Origin: Enterobacter sp.
GTDB taxonomy: Bacteria > Pseudomonadota > Gammaproteobacteria > Enterobacterales > Enterobacteriaceae
Length of the DNA: 37,028 nt
Direction: 5' to 3'
NCBI GenBank assembly: GCA_022649305.1
Contig: JALCNW010000044.1
Span: 1-37,028, forward strand
Each line of letters begins with the position of its first letter. Position 1 is the stretch's first letter. The position numbers and the translations under genes were made by a program. The notes beneath the pieces are model-generated. The model saw only the letters and a program-made list of their open reading frames with translations, was not told the origin of the DNA and made no database searches. Shown here in pieces: positions 1 through 7,147 of the stretch.

Positions 1-69
1 GGCCAGTTCGCAGGTTTTGCAACCGGTGCAACGACTTGAATCAATAAAAAATCCATATTGGGTTGTCAT
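1..69 (-). CDS. ynfG: YnfG/DmsB-family 4Fe-4S electron-transfer subunit (5' end only)
   Basis: Only the first 23 codons are present, and the gene runs off the left edge. The start MTTQYGFFIDSSRCTGCKTC matches the beginning of YnfG and DmsB, including the first ferredoxin-type cysteine group CxxCxxC. In the family this subunit carries four 4Fe-4S clusters and passes electrons from a membrane quinol-oxidising subunit to the molybdoenzyme. The ATG at 67-69 lies 10 bp after the ynfE stop and has an AGGAG-type ribosome binding site, so the two are co-transcribed. In E. coli ynfF lies between ynfE and ynfG; here there is no room for it. Confidence 0.9.
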   Translation of the reverse strand, partial: MTTQYGFFIDSSRCTGCKTCELA

Positions 70-79
70 CGGTTACTCC

Positions 80-2518
80 TTACGCCTTCTCGATCTGCAC
101 CAGATTGGTGTGCAGCGGGTTGCCTTTTGCCAGCGGCGAAGGACGATGCGTGGTTAATGTGTTAATGCACGAACCATGATCGATGCGATCTCCGGTCATG
201 TTGGCGTCGTGCCACGCTCCCTGGCCCATTGCGCTAACGCCTGGCATGATGCGCGGGGTGACTTTCGCTTCGATACGCACCTCGCCACGGGCGTTAAACA
301 CGCGCACCATATCGCCGTTTTTAATCCCGCGTTTTTCGGCATCGACCGGGTTCAGCCAGACTTCCTGACGGCAGGCAGCCTGAAGCACATCAATATTGCC
401 GTAACTGGAGTGAGTACGTGCCTTAAAGTGGAAGCCAAACAGCTGTAACGGGAACTGACTGCGTTCGGGGGCGTCCCAGCCATCGAAAGTCGATGCATAA
501 ACGGGCAGCGGGCTGATGGTTTCATCTTTCTCCAGCTCCCAGGTATTGGCGATATCGGCCAACTTACTGGAGTAAATTTCAATTTTGCCAGAGGGCGTTT
601 TAAGTGGATTTGCCTGAGGGTCGTCGCGGAATTTTTTGTACGCTACGAAGTGACCCGCTGGATCTTTGCGCTTATAAATCCCCATCTGTTTTAGTTCGTC
701 GTAGGAAGGGAGCTGTGGATCTTTTTCAAGCATTTTGGCGTAGAGAAGCTGTAGCCATTCCTCCTGAGTACGGCCTTCAGTGAACTGCTGATAGATATCC
801 GGACCGAGGCGCTTAGCCACTTCACTCATGATCCAGTAGATTGGCTTGCGTTCAAACTTGGGCGCGGTAACGGGCTGGAGGAAAATGAGGTAGCCCATAT
901 TACCCGCGTAGTCGTTAGGAATAATGTCTTCCTGTTCGACGGTCATTAAATCGGGCAGAAGGATATCGGCATATTTTGCCGAGGAGGTCATAAAGTTGTC
1001 GATGACCACGATCGTTTCGCACTGACTGTCGTCCTGCAAAATGTCGTGGGTTTTGTTGATATCAGAATGCTGATTAATGATCGTGTTGCCGGCGTAGTTC
1101 CAGATGAATTTTATCGGTACGTCGAGTTTGTCTTTCCCGCGCACGCCGTCTCGGGTGGCGGTCATCTCTGGGCCACGAGCGATAGCATCCGTCCAGCTAA
1201 AACAGGAGATTTGGGTTTTGACCGGGTTATCCGGCAGGGGCATACGCTCAATAGTGATGGTATAGGTCGATTCACGCGCGCCGCTGTTACCGCCGTTGAT
1301 GCCCACATTACCGGTTAAAATCGGCAGCATGGCAATGGCGCGCGACGTGAGTTCGCCGTTCGCCTGACGCTGCGGCCCCCAACCCTGACAGATATACGCC
1401 GGTTTAGCGCTGCCTATTTCACGAGCCAGCTTAATGATTCGATCGGCAGGAATACCGGTAATGCGCGACGCCCAGGCTGGCGTTTTAGCGATGCCATCGT
1501 CACCCTGGCCCAGAATATACGCCTTATAGTGGCCATTAGCCGGTGCGCCTTCGGGCAGCGTTTTTTCATCATAGCCGACGCAATATTTATCCAGGAACGG
1601 CTGATCGACCAGGTTCTCGTCGATCAACGTCCAGGCGATACCGGCCACCAGCGCGGCATCGGTACCTGGCCGAATGGGAATCCATTCATCTTCGCGTCCG
1701 GCGGCTGTGTCGGTATAACGAGGATCGATGACGATCATGCGCGCATTTGAGCGTTCGCGCGCTTGCTCAAGGAAATAGGTAATCCCGCCGCCGCTCATGC
1801 GCGTTTCGGCCGGGTTATTACCAAACATCACCACCAGTTTGGTGTTCTCGATATCGGAGGTGCTATTACCGTCGTTTGTGCCATAGGTATATGGCATGGC
1901 ACAGGCGATTTGGGCGGTGCTGTAGGTACCGTAATGGCTCAGGAATCCGCCGTAGCAGTTCATCAGACGAGCGACCAGAGAAGCATAAGGCGAGGAGCGG
2001 GTAATGTTCCCTCCTACGATTCCGGAAGAGTAGTTGATATAGACCGCTTCGTTACCGTACTTTTCCACTATCCCTTTCAGGCTGGCGGTAATGGTGTTTA
2101 ACGCTTCGTCCCAGCTGATGTGCTCAAACTTACCTTCACCGCGTTTTCCCACGCGCTTCATAGGATAATTGAGGCGATCCGGATGATTAATACGACGGCG
2201 GATAGACCGACCGCGCAGGCAGGCGCGAACCTGATGATCGCCGTAAATATCGTCGCCGGTATTGTCGGTTTCGACCCAGTAAACTTCATCATCGCGCACG
2301 TGCAAACGCAATGCGCAACGGCTGCCGCAGTTTACGGAGCAGGCTCCCCAAACGACTTTATCTGCACCAGGCTGGATAGCTTGTTGCACCGCGGCTGCGG
2401 CACTTTTCAGGCCAAAGGGTAGGGAAAGGCCACCAGCGGCGAGCGCCAGAGAGCCAATGGCGGTGGATTTAACCAGAGTTCTACGGCTGATCCCGCCGTT
2501 ATGTTCGATATCGGACAT
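80..2518 (-). CDS. ynfE: YnfE, Tat-exported DMSO-reductase-family molybdoenzyme (selenate reductase)
   Basis: This 812-aa protein is the catalytic subunit of a DmsABC-type oxidoreductase holding bis-MGD molybdenum cofactor and one 4Fe-4S cluster. Residues 10-17 (ISRRTLVK, twin arginines 12-13) plus a hydrophobic stretch ending in AAAA near 43 form a Tat signal, so it acts in the periplasm. Cluster cysteines are C60, C64, C68 and C100. Ser201 in YGTYSTAQ sits where DmsA has its molybdenum ligand. The N-terminus (GISRRTLVKSTAIGSLALAAGG) and the body match E. coli YnfE rather than YnfF. E. coli YnfE has been linked to selenate reduction, and its operon is known to be induced by FNR under anaerobiosis. 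The gene is followed directly by ynfG. An FNR-like site and a stem covering the ribosome binding site lie upstream. Confidence 0.95.
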   Translation of the reverse strand: MSDIEHNGGISRRTLVKSTAIGSLALAAGGLSLPFGLKSAAAAVQQAIQPGADKVVWGACSVNCGSRCALRLHVRDDEVYWVETDNTGDDIYGDHQVRACLRGRSIRRRINHPDRLNYPMKRVGKRGEGKFEHISWDEALNTITASLKGIVEKYGNEAVYINYSSGIVGGNITRSSPYASLVARLMNCYGGFLSHYGTYSTAQIACAMPYTYGTNDGNSTSDIENTKLVVMFGNNPAETRMSGGGITYFLEQARERSNARMIVIDPRYTDTAAGREDEWIPIRPGTDAALVAGIAWTLIDENLVDQPFLDKYCVGYDEKTLPEGAPANGHYKAYILGQGDDGIAKTPAWASRITGIPADRIIKLAREIGSAKPAYICQGWGPQRQANGELTSRAIAMLPILTGNVGINGGNSGARESTYTITIERMPLPDNPVKTQISCFSWTDAIARGPEMTATRDGVRGKDKLDVPIKFIWNYAGNTIINQHSDINKTHDILQDDSQCETIVVIDNFMTSSAKYADILLPDLMTVEQEDIIPNDYAGNMGYLIFLQPVTAPKFERKPIYWIMSEVAKRLGPDIYQQFTEGRTQEEWLQLLYAKMLEKDPQLPSYDELKQMGIYKRKDPAGHFVAYKKFRDDPQANPLKTPSGKIEIYSSKLADIANTWELEKDETISPLPVYASTFDGWDAPERSQFPLQLFGFHFKARTHSSYGNIDVLQAACRQEVWLNPVDAEKRGIKNGDMVRVFNARGEVRIEAKVTPRIMPGVSAMGQGAWHDANMTGDRIDHGSCINTLTTHRPSPLAKGNPLHTNLVQIEKA

Positions 2519-2519
2519 T

Positions 2520-2589
2520 ACTCACTCCATCATTGTAATTGAGTATTATGTTCACCCGTTATTACAACCGGGCTAATGATGGAGTGAGT
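2520..2589 (-). promoter_or_regulatory. Long stem that buries the ynfE ribosome binding site
   Basis: Positions 2520-2534 and 2575-2589 are a perfect 15-bp inverted repeat separated by 40 nt. Read on the minus strand, the 3' arm AATGATGGAGTGAGT ends 2 nt before the ynfE ATG and contains its Shine-Dalgarno sequence GGAGTGAG. The loop holds a further short stem of the CCCG-CGGG type. A transcript starting upstream of 2589, for example read-through from ynfD, would fold with the ribosome site paired. That this controls translation is inference. Confidence 0.65.
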
Positions 2590-2614
2590 GTTACCTATTC
2601 AGTGTTATAGAACT

Positions 2615-2628
2615 TTAATCCTTATCAA
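2615..2628 (-). promoter_or_regulatory. FNR-like binding site upstream of ynfE
   Basis: On the minus strand the 14-mer TTGATAAGGATTAA matches the FNR consensus TTGAT-N4-ATCAA at 9 of 10 defined bases. It agrees with the known FNR activation of the E. coli ynf operon. If FNR acts at its usual class II position (centre at -41.5), the transcript would start near 2580, inside the 5' arm of the stem described at 2520-2589. No convincing -10 hexamer is visible, so the start point is only approximate. Confidence 0.65.
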
Positions 2629-2651
2629 GCTAAGGGTTATATACCCAGAAA

Positions 2652-2957
2652 TTATTGCGGTTCGTTGGGTGCGCTCTCTTGTGCGCCGGAACTGCTGGCG
2701 GAGGCGTTACCGTTGCCGGTGCGCGTGTAGAGGATTTTAAAGGTGTCGTTGGCGCAATGTCCTACAACCTGAGCGTCCGGACGATCTGCCTGATCGTTAG
2801 GGACAATATTGAGAGTGAAACCCGATTCAGGTACGCCGTTATTGATGATGCGCTGTTGAATATCGCTCTTAACGCGCTCACAAGAATCAGGCGCGGCCAA
2901 TACAGCCGGTGAAACACCAATCAACAACAGGGCGGTAATCCAGGTTAACCTTTTCAT
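2652..2957 (-). CDS. ynfD: YnfD, small exported protein of unknown function
   Basis: This 101-aa protein has an N-terminal signal peptide (MKRLTWITALLLIGVSPAVLAA), then a conserved core with SCERVKSDIQQRIINNGVPE, two cysteines (one in SCERVKSD, one in GHCANDT) that could form a disulfide, and a low-complexity Ser/Ala/Pro tail. It matches E. coli YnfD in length and sequence. I chose the ATG at 2957 because GAAGGAG lies 7 nt upstream and the length then equals that of E. coli; the reading frame stays open 36 codons further upstream but that part has no signal-peptide sense. It lies just upstream of ynfE on the same strand. The function is not known. Confidence 0.85.
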   Translation of the reverse strand: MKRLTWITALLLIGVSPAVLAAPDSCERVKSDIQQRIINNGVPESGFTLNIVPNDQADRPDAQVVGHCANDTFKILYTRTGNGNASASSSGAQESAPNEPQ

Positions 2958-3264
2958 GTCGTACTCCTTCTGTCTGTGTGTGGCTTTCATTTTAGCAGGC
3001 TTGGTTTCACTCTTCGCAGCATGAAGCAACTTTCTGAAAAATCTTAAAAATTTCTCAAATACCAATAGTCAAATTTTGGTGAAAAATAAAAACCTGCAAT
3101 TGGCTATTAATTTGTACGCTTAACGTGAATAGCGTAGATGCTTCTTTCCATCGCCTGATAAAAAAGCGTTCGTTATTTTTGGCGTGTTTAATTACTGACG
3201 ATTAGGCTTGCTAGCGGATGTTTTGTTTTTGATATTTTATCAATATATCGAATAAGGAAATGAA
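2958..3264. other. AT-rich intergenic region between ynfD and the methyltransferase
   Basis: About 300 bp without a credible gene. The right two thirds are clearly richer in A and T than the flanking coding sequence, which is common at the edge of acquired DNA. The divergent promoters of ynfD and the methyltransferase gene should lie here, but I could not choose convincing -35/-10 pairs. An AAGGAAATGAA stretch just before 3265 serves as the ribosome binding site of the methyltransferase. Confidence 0.5.
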
Positions 3265-4296
3265 ATGTTAACGCAAAATAATTTATCGAAAAATGAACGT
3301 GAAGAAGCCGTATATTTGTTGGAGCAAAGCATGGGTTTTGTCTGGCAGGCCTCTTTGCGTGCGGCGGCTGAACTCGGCGTTGCCGACAGGCTGACTGAAG
3401 GTGATAAAACTGCCGAGCAGCTTGGACAAGAACTGAACGTCGATGGGGTGTTTTTACAGCGGGTGATGCGCATACTGGCGTCCCGACGGGTGTTTCATGA
3501 ATCCCCGGATGGCCTGTTTTCCCTCACCCCGGCGGCACGCTTCTTATGTTCTGACCATCAACACTCCTTGCGCTCAGCGGTACTGATGTTGACCGATAAA
3601 ACTTTCTGGCTCCCCGCATTGGAAATAACCGATATCCTTTCAGGGAAACAGGTGTTTAACCATCTGTTTGGTATGTCATTTTATGAGTATTGGGGGCAGG
3701 ATAACTTAGCCACCGGGGAGAACGTCTTTCATGCTGGGATGTCTTCGATGTCGAGTGTCGAAAACGAAGTGCTTGTCGATTGCTACGATTTTCCGCAAGG
3801 GGCCACGGTTGTCGATATCGCAGGTGGCTTTGGCAATCTGCTGTTAACCGTGTTGCGTAAAAACCCATCGCTGAAGGGAATTTTATTCGATCAACAAAAG
3901 GTACTGGCTGGCAATCGGCTGCATTTATTAGGTGACGATACGCGCTGGGAAACCGTCGCCGGAAGTTTTTTCGAAGCAACGCCTTCCGCCGATATTTATT
4001 TACTCAAATATATTCTCATGGATTGGTCAGATGCTCAGGCCAGCCAAATATTACAGACCTGCCGCAGATCGATGAAAGCGGGATCTCGATTGTTAATTCT
4101 GGAACCCGTCATTAAAGAGGAGAATAACGAACCGGGAAGATATGAGATCGATCTCTTACTGTTAACCAGTTTTGACGGGGGACGAGCGCGGCCGGAGCAA
4201 GAACTTGCCGATATGCTCACGCATGCCGGGCTAAAACTCAATCGGGTTATCCACACGCCATCTTATTTATCTATTGTTGAAGCCGTTCTAGCCTAA
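3265..4296 (+). CDS. SAM-dependent O-methyltransferase, family 2 (COMT/DnrK type)
   Basis: The 343-aa protein has the two-part layout of family-2 O-methyltransferases: an N-terminal winged-helix dimerisation domain (about residues 15-105, with AAAELGVADRL and LTPAARFL) and a C-terminal Rossmann domain with the SAM motif VVDIAGGFGNLL near residues 187-198. Members methylate hydroxyl groups of aromatic or polyketide metabolites. The usual catalytic His of the HDW motif is replaced: the protein reads YILMDWSD near residue 253. Some bacterial members such as DnrK also lack this base and work by proximity, so it may still be active. It is a single gene with its own AAGGAA ribosome site, inserted between ynfD and ynfC, which are neighbours in E. 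coli, so it is probably acquired. The substrate is unknown. Confidence 0.8.
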   Translation: MLTQNNLSKNEREEAVYLLEQSMGFVWQASLRAAAELGVADRLTEGDKTAEQLGQELNVDGVFLQRVMRILASRRVFHESPDGLFSLTPAARFLCSDHQHSLRSAVLMLTDKTFWLPALEITDILSGKQVFNHLFGMSFYEYWGQDNLATGENVFHAGMSSMSSVENEVLVDCYDFPQGATVVDIAGGFGNLLLTVLRKNPSLKGILFDQQKVLAGNRLHLLGDDTRWETVAGSFFEATPSADIYLLKYILMDWSDAQASQILQTCRRSMKAGSRLLILEPVIKEENNEPGRYEIDLLLLTSFDGGRARPEQELADMLTHAGLKLNRVIHTPSYLSIVEAVLA

Positions 4297-4427
4297 ATTT
4301 TACGATAAGATGGCGTCTTAATCAGAACGCTGGAATATAAAAATTCACTATTGCTGTTTTACCTGAATGTAAACAGCTGTATATTGCTAATATTATTGAA
4401 ATTAATCTCCACGTATCGGTGAGTCTT

Positions 4428-5138
4428 GTGAAGAAATTAGCAGTGATGGTAACGCTGGCAAGCGTGCTGGTGGGTTGTGACAATGCTTCTGGACCGTTGT
4501 CCTTCACGCCGGAGATGGCCAGCTTTTCAAATGAGTTTGATTTCGACCCGCTACGTGGGCCCGTAAAAGATTTCACCCAGACGTTGTTGAACGAAAAAGG
4601 TGAAGTCAGCAAACGCGTCACCGGTACGATGTCAGAACAGGGATGTTTTGACACGCTGGAACTGCACGACCTCGATGCCAATACGGGCGTTGCTTTGGTA
4701 CTTGACGCTAACTTTTATCTGGATGCCGAGACACAGCAGCAAAAGATCAAGCTACAAGGGAAATGCCAATTGGCCGAACTGCCTGCGGCGGGCGTCACCT
4801 GGGATACTGACGATAACGGGTTTATCATCAGCGCGCATGGTAAAGAGATGGAGGTGAATTATCGCTACGATGCCGACGGTTATCCGCTGGGTAAAACCAC
4901 GGTTTCAGGCGGGCAGCATCTTTCGGTTTCCTCTACGCCGTCAAAGGATAAACGTAAAAAGCTGGACTACTCGGCGGTCAGTTTACTGAACGACAAACCG
5001 ATCGGAACGGTGAAACAAAGCTGTGATTACGATCGCCATGACAACCCGGTGGCTTGCGATTTGCTGATTAAAGATGAGAGCGTTAAGCCGACGGTTGAAC
5101 ATAAATTCACCATCAAAAACAGCATTGATTATTATTGA
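4428..5138 (+). CDS. ynfC: YnfC, UPF0257-family lipoprotein
   Basis: A 236-aa predicted lipoprotein: MKKLAVMVTLASVLVGCDN places the lipid-carrying cysteine at residue 17, exactly as in E. coli YnfC, and the mature part (LSFTPEMASFSNEFDFDPLR and the end TIKNSIDYY) matches closely. I chose the GTG at 4428 because it gives the E. coli length and has GGTGAG just upstream; another in-frame GTG lies at 4419. Asp does not follow directly in the strongest inner-membrane way (Cys-Asp-Asn), but Asp at position +2 suggests possible retention in the inner membrane. The function is unknown. Confidence 0.88.
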   Translation: MKKLAVMVTLASVLVGCDNASGPLSFTPEMASFSNEFDFDPLRGPVKDFTQTLLNEKGEVSKRVTGTMSEQGCFDTLELHDLDANTGVALVLDANFYLDAETQQQKIKLQGKCQLAELPAAGVTWDTDDNGFIISAHGKEMEVNYRYDADGYPLGKTTVSGGQHLSVSSTPSKDKRKKLDYSAVSLLNDKPIGTVKQSCDYDRHDNPVACDLLIKDESVKPTVEHKFTIKNSIDYY

Positions 5139-5142
5139 GGTG

Positions 5143-5179
5143 GAAGCATGAAATCTATCTACGTAACGTTTCATGCTTC
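5143..5179 (+). repeat. Inverted repeat just after ynfC
   Basis: Perfect 11-bp arms GAAGCATGAAA (5143-5153) and TTTCATGCTTC (5169-5179) with a 15-nt loop begin 4 bp after the ynfC stop. There is no T-run after it, so it is either a factor-dependent 3' end or an mRNA-stabilising hairpin rather than a classical intrinsic terminator. Confidence 0.5.
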
Positions 5180-5411
5180 GGATCTGTGTATCGTTGAAGG
5201 GATGGACTTGCTTGGCAGGCGTAATTGTAGAAATTGAATAAGCGATTTAGCTTAACTATCACGGAGATCTTTATGGTTGCCGGTGATGGCCATATTCACC
5301 AGCGCATCGGAGACAATCGCAACTGGTGATGTTCTGCTGGAGTTACCTCACCTATCCATTATTGACCTTTAAGCCAGACCAGATCGATAAGTGTTGGAGC
5401 CTCCCGTATAT
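5180..5411. other. Non-coding stretch between ynfC and the hcp remnant
   Basis: About 230 bp with no frame that I can assign. A short plus-strand frame with an ATG at 5273 stops after 18 codons. The segment lies downstream of the broken hcp gene on the minus strand and may hold the eroded remains of the T6SS cassette, but I recognise no VgrG or PAAR motif. Confidence 0.35.
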
Positions 5412-5903
5412 TTACGCGGAGGGGCGTTCGTTCCATGAGTCACTGTGCATGATGTTCCCGTCAACGATGCGCCAAGTGATCTTCTCGTACTGGAGACTAA
5501 TACTCTCAACGTGGTTCATTTTATCGTTGGCTGCGATCTTCACGTTTGGCACACTACAGTTAACGCCAGTAACCTTTACGTTCTCCATTAAGACGGTCTA
5601 ATAGCACACCTCCTGTCCTGCATCATTGATATTATAAAATTTAATTTCAGCGCTTTTTAGGGCTTGGCCAGTAGCAGCAGCTTTATAGAGATAGGGAGTA
5701 GAGCTATCTACCTCCTTCTCAATCCTCATTGATGAGTGCTGGCGCGTGCCAGTGATCTTGCCATTGGCGTTGTCTACCGGAAGGTTGAGACCATGGCTAA
5801 GACCAATGATCTCGATACTACCTTCGCGGTCCATAACGTCAACTGAACCTTTGATGTCTGCGCCGCCATCGTCTTTAAGCCACATATACGGAGGAATTGG
5901 CAT
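5412..5903 (-). pseudogene. hcp: hcp, type VI secretion tube protein, interrupted by an in-frame TAG
   Basis: The first 101 codons read as the N-terminal two thirds of Hcp (MPIPPYMWLKDDGGADIKGS, then KITGTRQHSSM and DSSTPYLYKAAATGQ). A TAG follows at 5598-5600, and the next 61 codons in the same frame read as the rest of Hcp (ENVKVTGVN, NHVESISLQYEKITW, SDSWNERPSA) to a TAA at 5412-5414. The total of about 162 codons is the normal Hcp length. Around the stop the expected EVEYFN is EVCY-stop with one codon missing, so the lesion is more than one base change. Hcp hexamers build the T6SS tube and carry small effectors. The gene is last in the cassette, 1 bp after the immunity gene. Confidence 0.85.
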
Positions 5904-5904
5904 T

Positions 5905-6183
5905 TTATGATTTCCTTATTTTGTTGAATAACTTCATTGTTAATAGGTAAATAATTGTGGTGAATGTAAGCACTGTGAAAATATCAATATTCGTATAAGT
6001 CTCGTACATCGCTTCTGCGTTTACATCATCGTAGATGAAATTACATATTGATAACGCCATTTCATGATTGATGTATTTTTCTGCGGGACCCAGTGAGCGG
6101 CCTACCACAAGGATAATTAACAGGAACAAGACTATTTTGAGCAGCCTGATGCCCCATTTATGTGCAAGTGTTGGTATAGCCAC
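5905..6183 (-). CDS. Tldi1-like membrane immunity protein for the T6SS effector
   Basis: A 92-aa protein with two hydrophobic segments (about residues 13-29, LLKIVLFLLIILVVGRS, and 67-83, IFTVLTFTTIIYLLTMK) flanking a polar, probably periplasmic stretch. Its position directly after the Tlde1-like effector, with a 26-bp overlap, is that of Tldi1, which protects the producer from a periplasm-acting peptidoglycan effector. The start is GTG at 6183, preceded by GAGGTGA at a good distance. Assignment rests on context and topology; the sequence alone is too variable for me to be certain. Confidence 0.65.
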   Translation of the reverse strand: MAIPTLAHKWGIRLLKIVLFLLIILVVGRSLGPAEKYINHEMALSICNFIYDDVNAEAMYETYTNIDIFTVLTFTTIIYLLTMKLFNKIRKS

Positions 6184-6679
6184 TGCTAATCACCTCGACC
6201 GAACCTCGAGCCATGAGAGAGCGCATACAGGGAACGGCTATTGCCGTAGTGGACATCAGGGCGTCTCTAATCATCCCGTAATCTGAATTGTGAGCAATAG
6301 TTATACACCCTTCAGAAATAGTGCCGGGATGAAGCCTAAATAACCCACGATATACGTTTTTCATCCACGTACCATCGTCGATGCCCCAGTCATCCTTGTA
6401 TAAGGCAAACCATTCATCACGGCCAAATTCTGTGCCATGAATAGTTTTATTCCATAGATCTTGTGCATCGGCTTTTAAGGATGAAATGAAGCCTCCTGCG
6501 CCACGATCAACAATCCAGTATTTACCCGGAGGGATTGGGCCAGAGCCTTTTATCGATCCACAATCCCCGTTGTTGCGGAAGGCTCCCTGCCCGGAGTGGG
6601 CCATAAACACACCCACTCCGTAGAGGTTAAATGGTGCGTAATCAGCATCGTTAAGCATCAATGTTCCATTCAAAGCCAT
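6158..6679 (-). CDS. Tlde1-like T6SS peptidoglycan effector (DUF2778, L,D-transpeptidase-like)
   Basis: The 173-aa protein begins MALNGTLMLNDADYAPFNLY and continues with GPIPPGKYWIVDRG and LHPGTISEGCITI, the hallmarks of DUF2778 proteins related to Salmonella Tlde1. These are injected through T6SS and cut or exchange D-amino acids in the tetrapeptide stems of periplasmic peptidoglycan. His117 and Cys125 (HPGTISEGC) are the likely catalytic pair. I use the ATG at 6679 because family members start MALNG, although the frame is open to a GTG at 6688. The gene follows a 62-aa gene by 2 bp and overlaps the immunity gene. No VgrG or T6SS apparatus gene is in the window, so this is an orphan cassette that would need an apparatus encoded elsewhere. 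Confidence 0.8.
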   Translation of the reverse strand: MALNGTLMLNDADYAPFNLYGVGVFMAHSGQGAFRNNGDCGSIKGSGPIPPGKYWIVDRGAGGFISSLKADAQDLWNKTIHGTEFGRDEWFALYKDDWGIDDGTWMKNVYRGLFRLHPGTISEGCITIAHNSDYGMIRDALMSTTAIAVPCMRSLMARGSVEVISSGYTNTCT

Positions 6680-6681
6680 TT

Positions 6682-6870
6682 TTACCACCCAGCGTCTTTA
6701 CGGTGTGACTTAATGCTAGGCATGGCCTGCATCTTCTCTACAGGGTTCTGGCATTTATACGATGCGACAGGTCTCATTGTTTCGTTATCAGCAATGAGCC
6801 ATTCGGACGTCAGAACGGCGGGCTGGCCGTCACGCAGCGCCAGTGTCATTACTGCGCTTGAAAAATTCAT
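6682..6870 (-). CDS. Small unknown protein leading the T6SS effector cassette
   Basis: A 62-aa protein (MNFSSAVMTLALRDGQPAVL... ending KDAGW), soluble and without signal peptide or membrane segment. AGGAAG lies 5 nt before its ATG, and its stop is 2 bp from the effector ATG, so the pair is translationally coupled. I do not recognise the family. By position it could be an adaptor or chaperone that loads the effector onto Hcp, or a leftover fragment. The good ribosome site and tight coupling favour a real gene. Confidence 0.55.
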   Translation of the reverse strand: MNFSSAVMTLALRDGQPAVLTSEWLIADNETMRPVASYKCQNPVEKMQAMPSIKSHRKDAGW

Positions 6871-7017
6871 AATCTTCCTTTCAATCTATGTGGTGATAAA
6901 GGCAAGCCTATGCCTGAACACAGCATGAAAGTTCAAACGTGATCATGTTTACACCTTAATCCGGCCTTTTTAAGAAAATGACCAGGCATTTTTTAACCAA
7001 AATTAAGGAGTTAGCTT

Positions 7018-7101
7018 ATGAAAGTTTCAGAAGGTTTCCGAATTACAAACGGCCTAATAGGCAGAGCAACTGCTGATGGGAGAACGTATTGGTATCAATG
7101 A
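7018..7101 (+). CDS. 27-aa small reading frame with a strong ribosome binding site
   Basis: The frame reads MKVSEGFRITNGLIGRATAD followed by GRTYWYQ and a TGA. TTAAGGAG sits 7 nt before the ATG, better than many full genes here. It lies alone on the plus strand between the minus-strand T6SS cassette and speG (convergent with speG), so it is not a leader peptide for either. It has no hydrophobic segment. It may be a genuine small protein or a leftover of inserted DNA. I recognise no homologue. Confidence 0.35.
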   Translation: MKVSEGFRITNGLIGRATADGRTYWYQ

Positions 7102-7125
7102 AAGACCCAATACCTACGTGGGATG

Positions 7126-7147
7126 AAACCGCGCAGGTTACTGCGCG
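7126..7147. terminator. Hairpin at the 3' end of speG
   Basis: CCGCGCAG and CTGCGCGG form an 8-bp stem with a 4-nt loop, overlapping the speG stop codon. The T-tract on the minus side is weak (TTTCATC), so it is at best a modest terminator for speG and for the small plus-strand frame ending at 7101. Confidence 0.4.

Noticed and set aside
2652..3065. A longer, 137-codon ynfD
   Set aside because: The first 36 codons are charged and aromatic and would hide the signal peptide; the ATG at 2957 has a proper ribosome site and gives the E. coli length.
5326..5601. A 91-codon plus-strand frame with hydrophobic stretches
   Set aside because: It is antisense to the C-terminal part of the hcp remnant, which reads clearly as Hcp on the minus strand.
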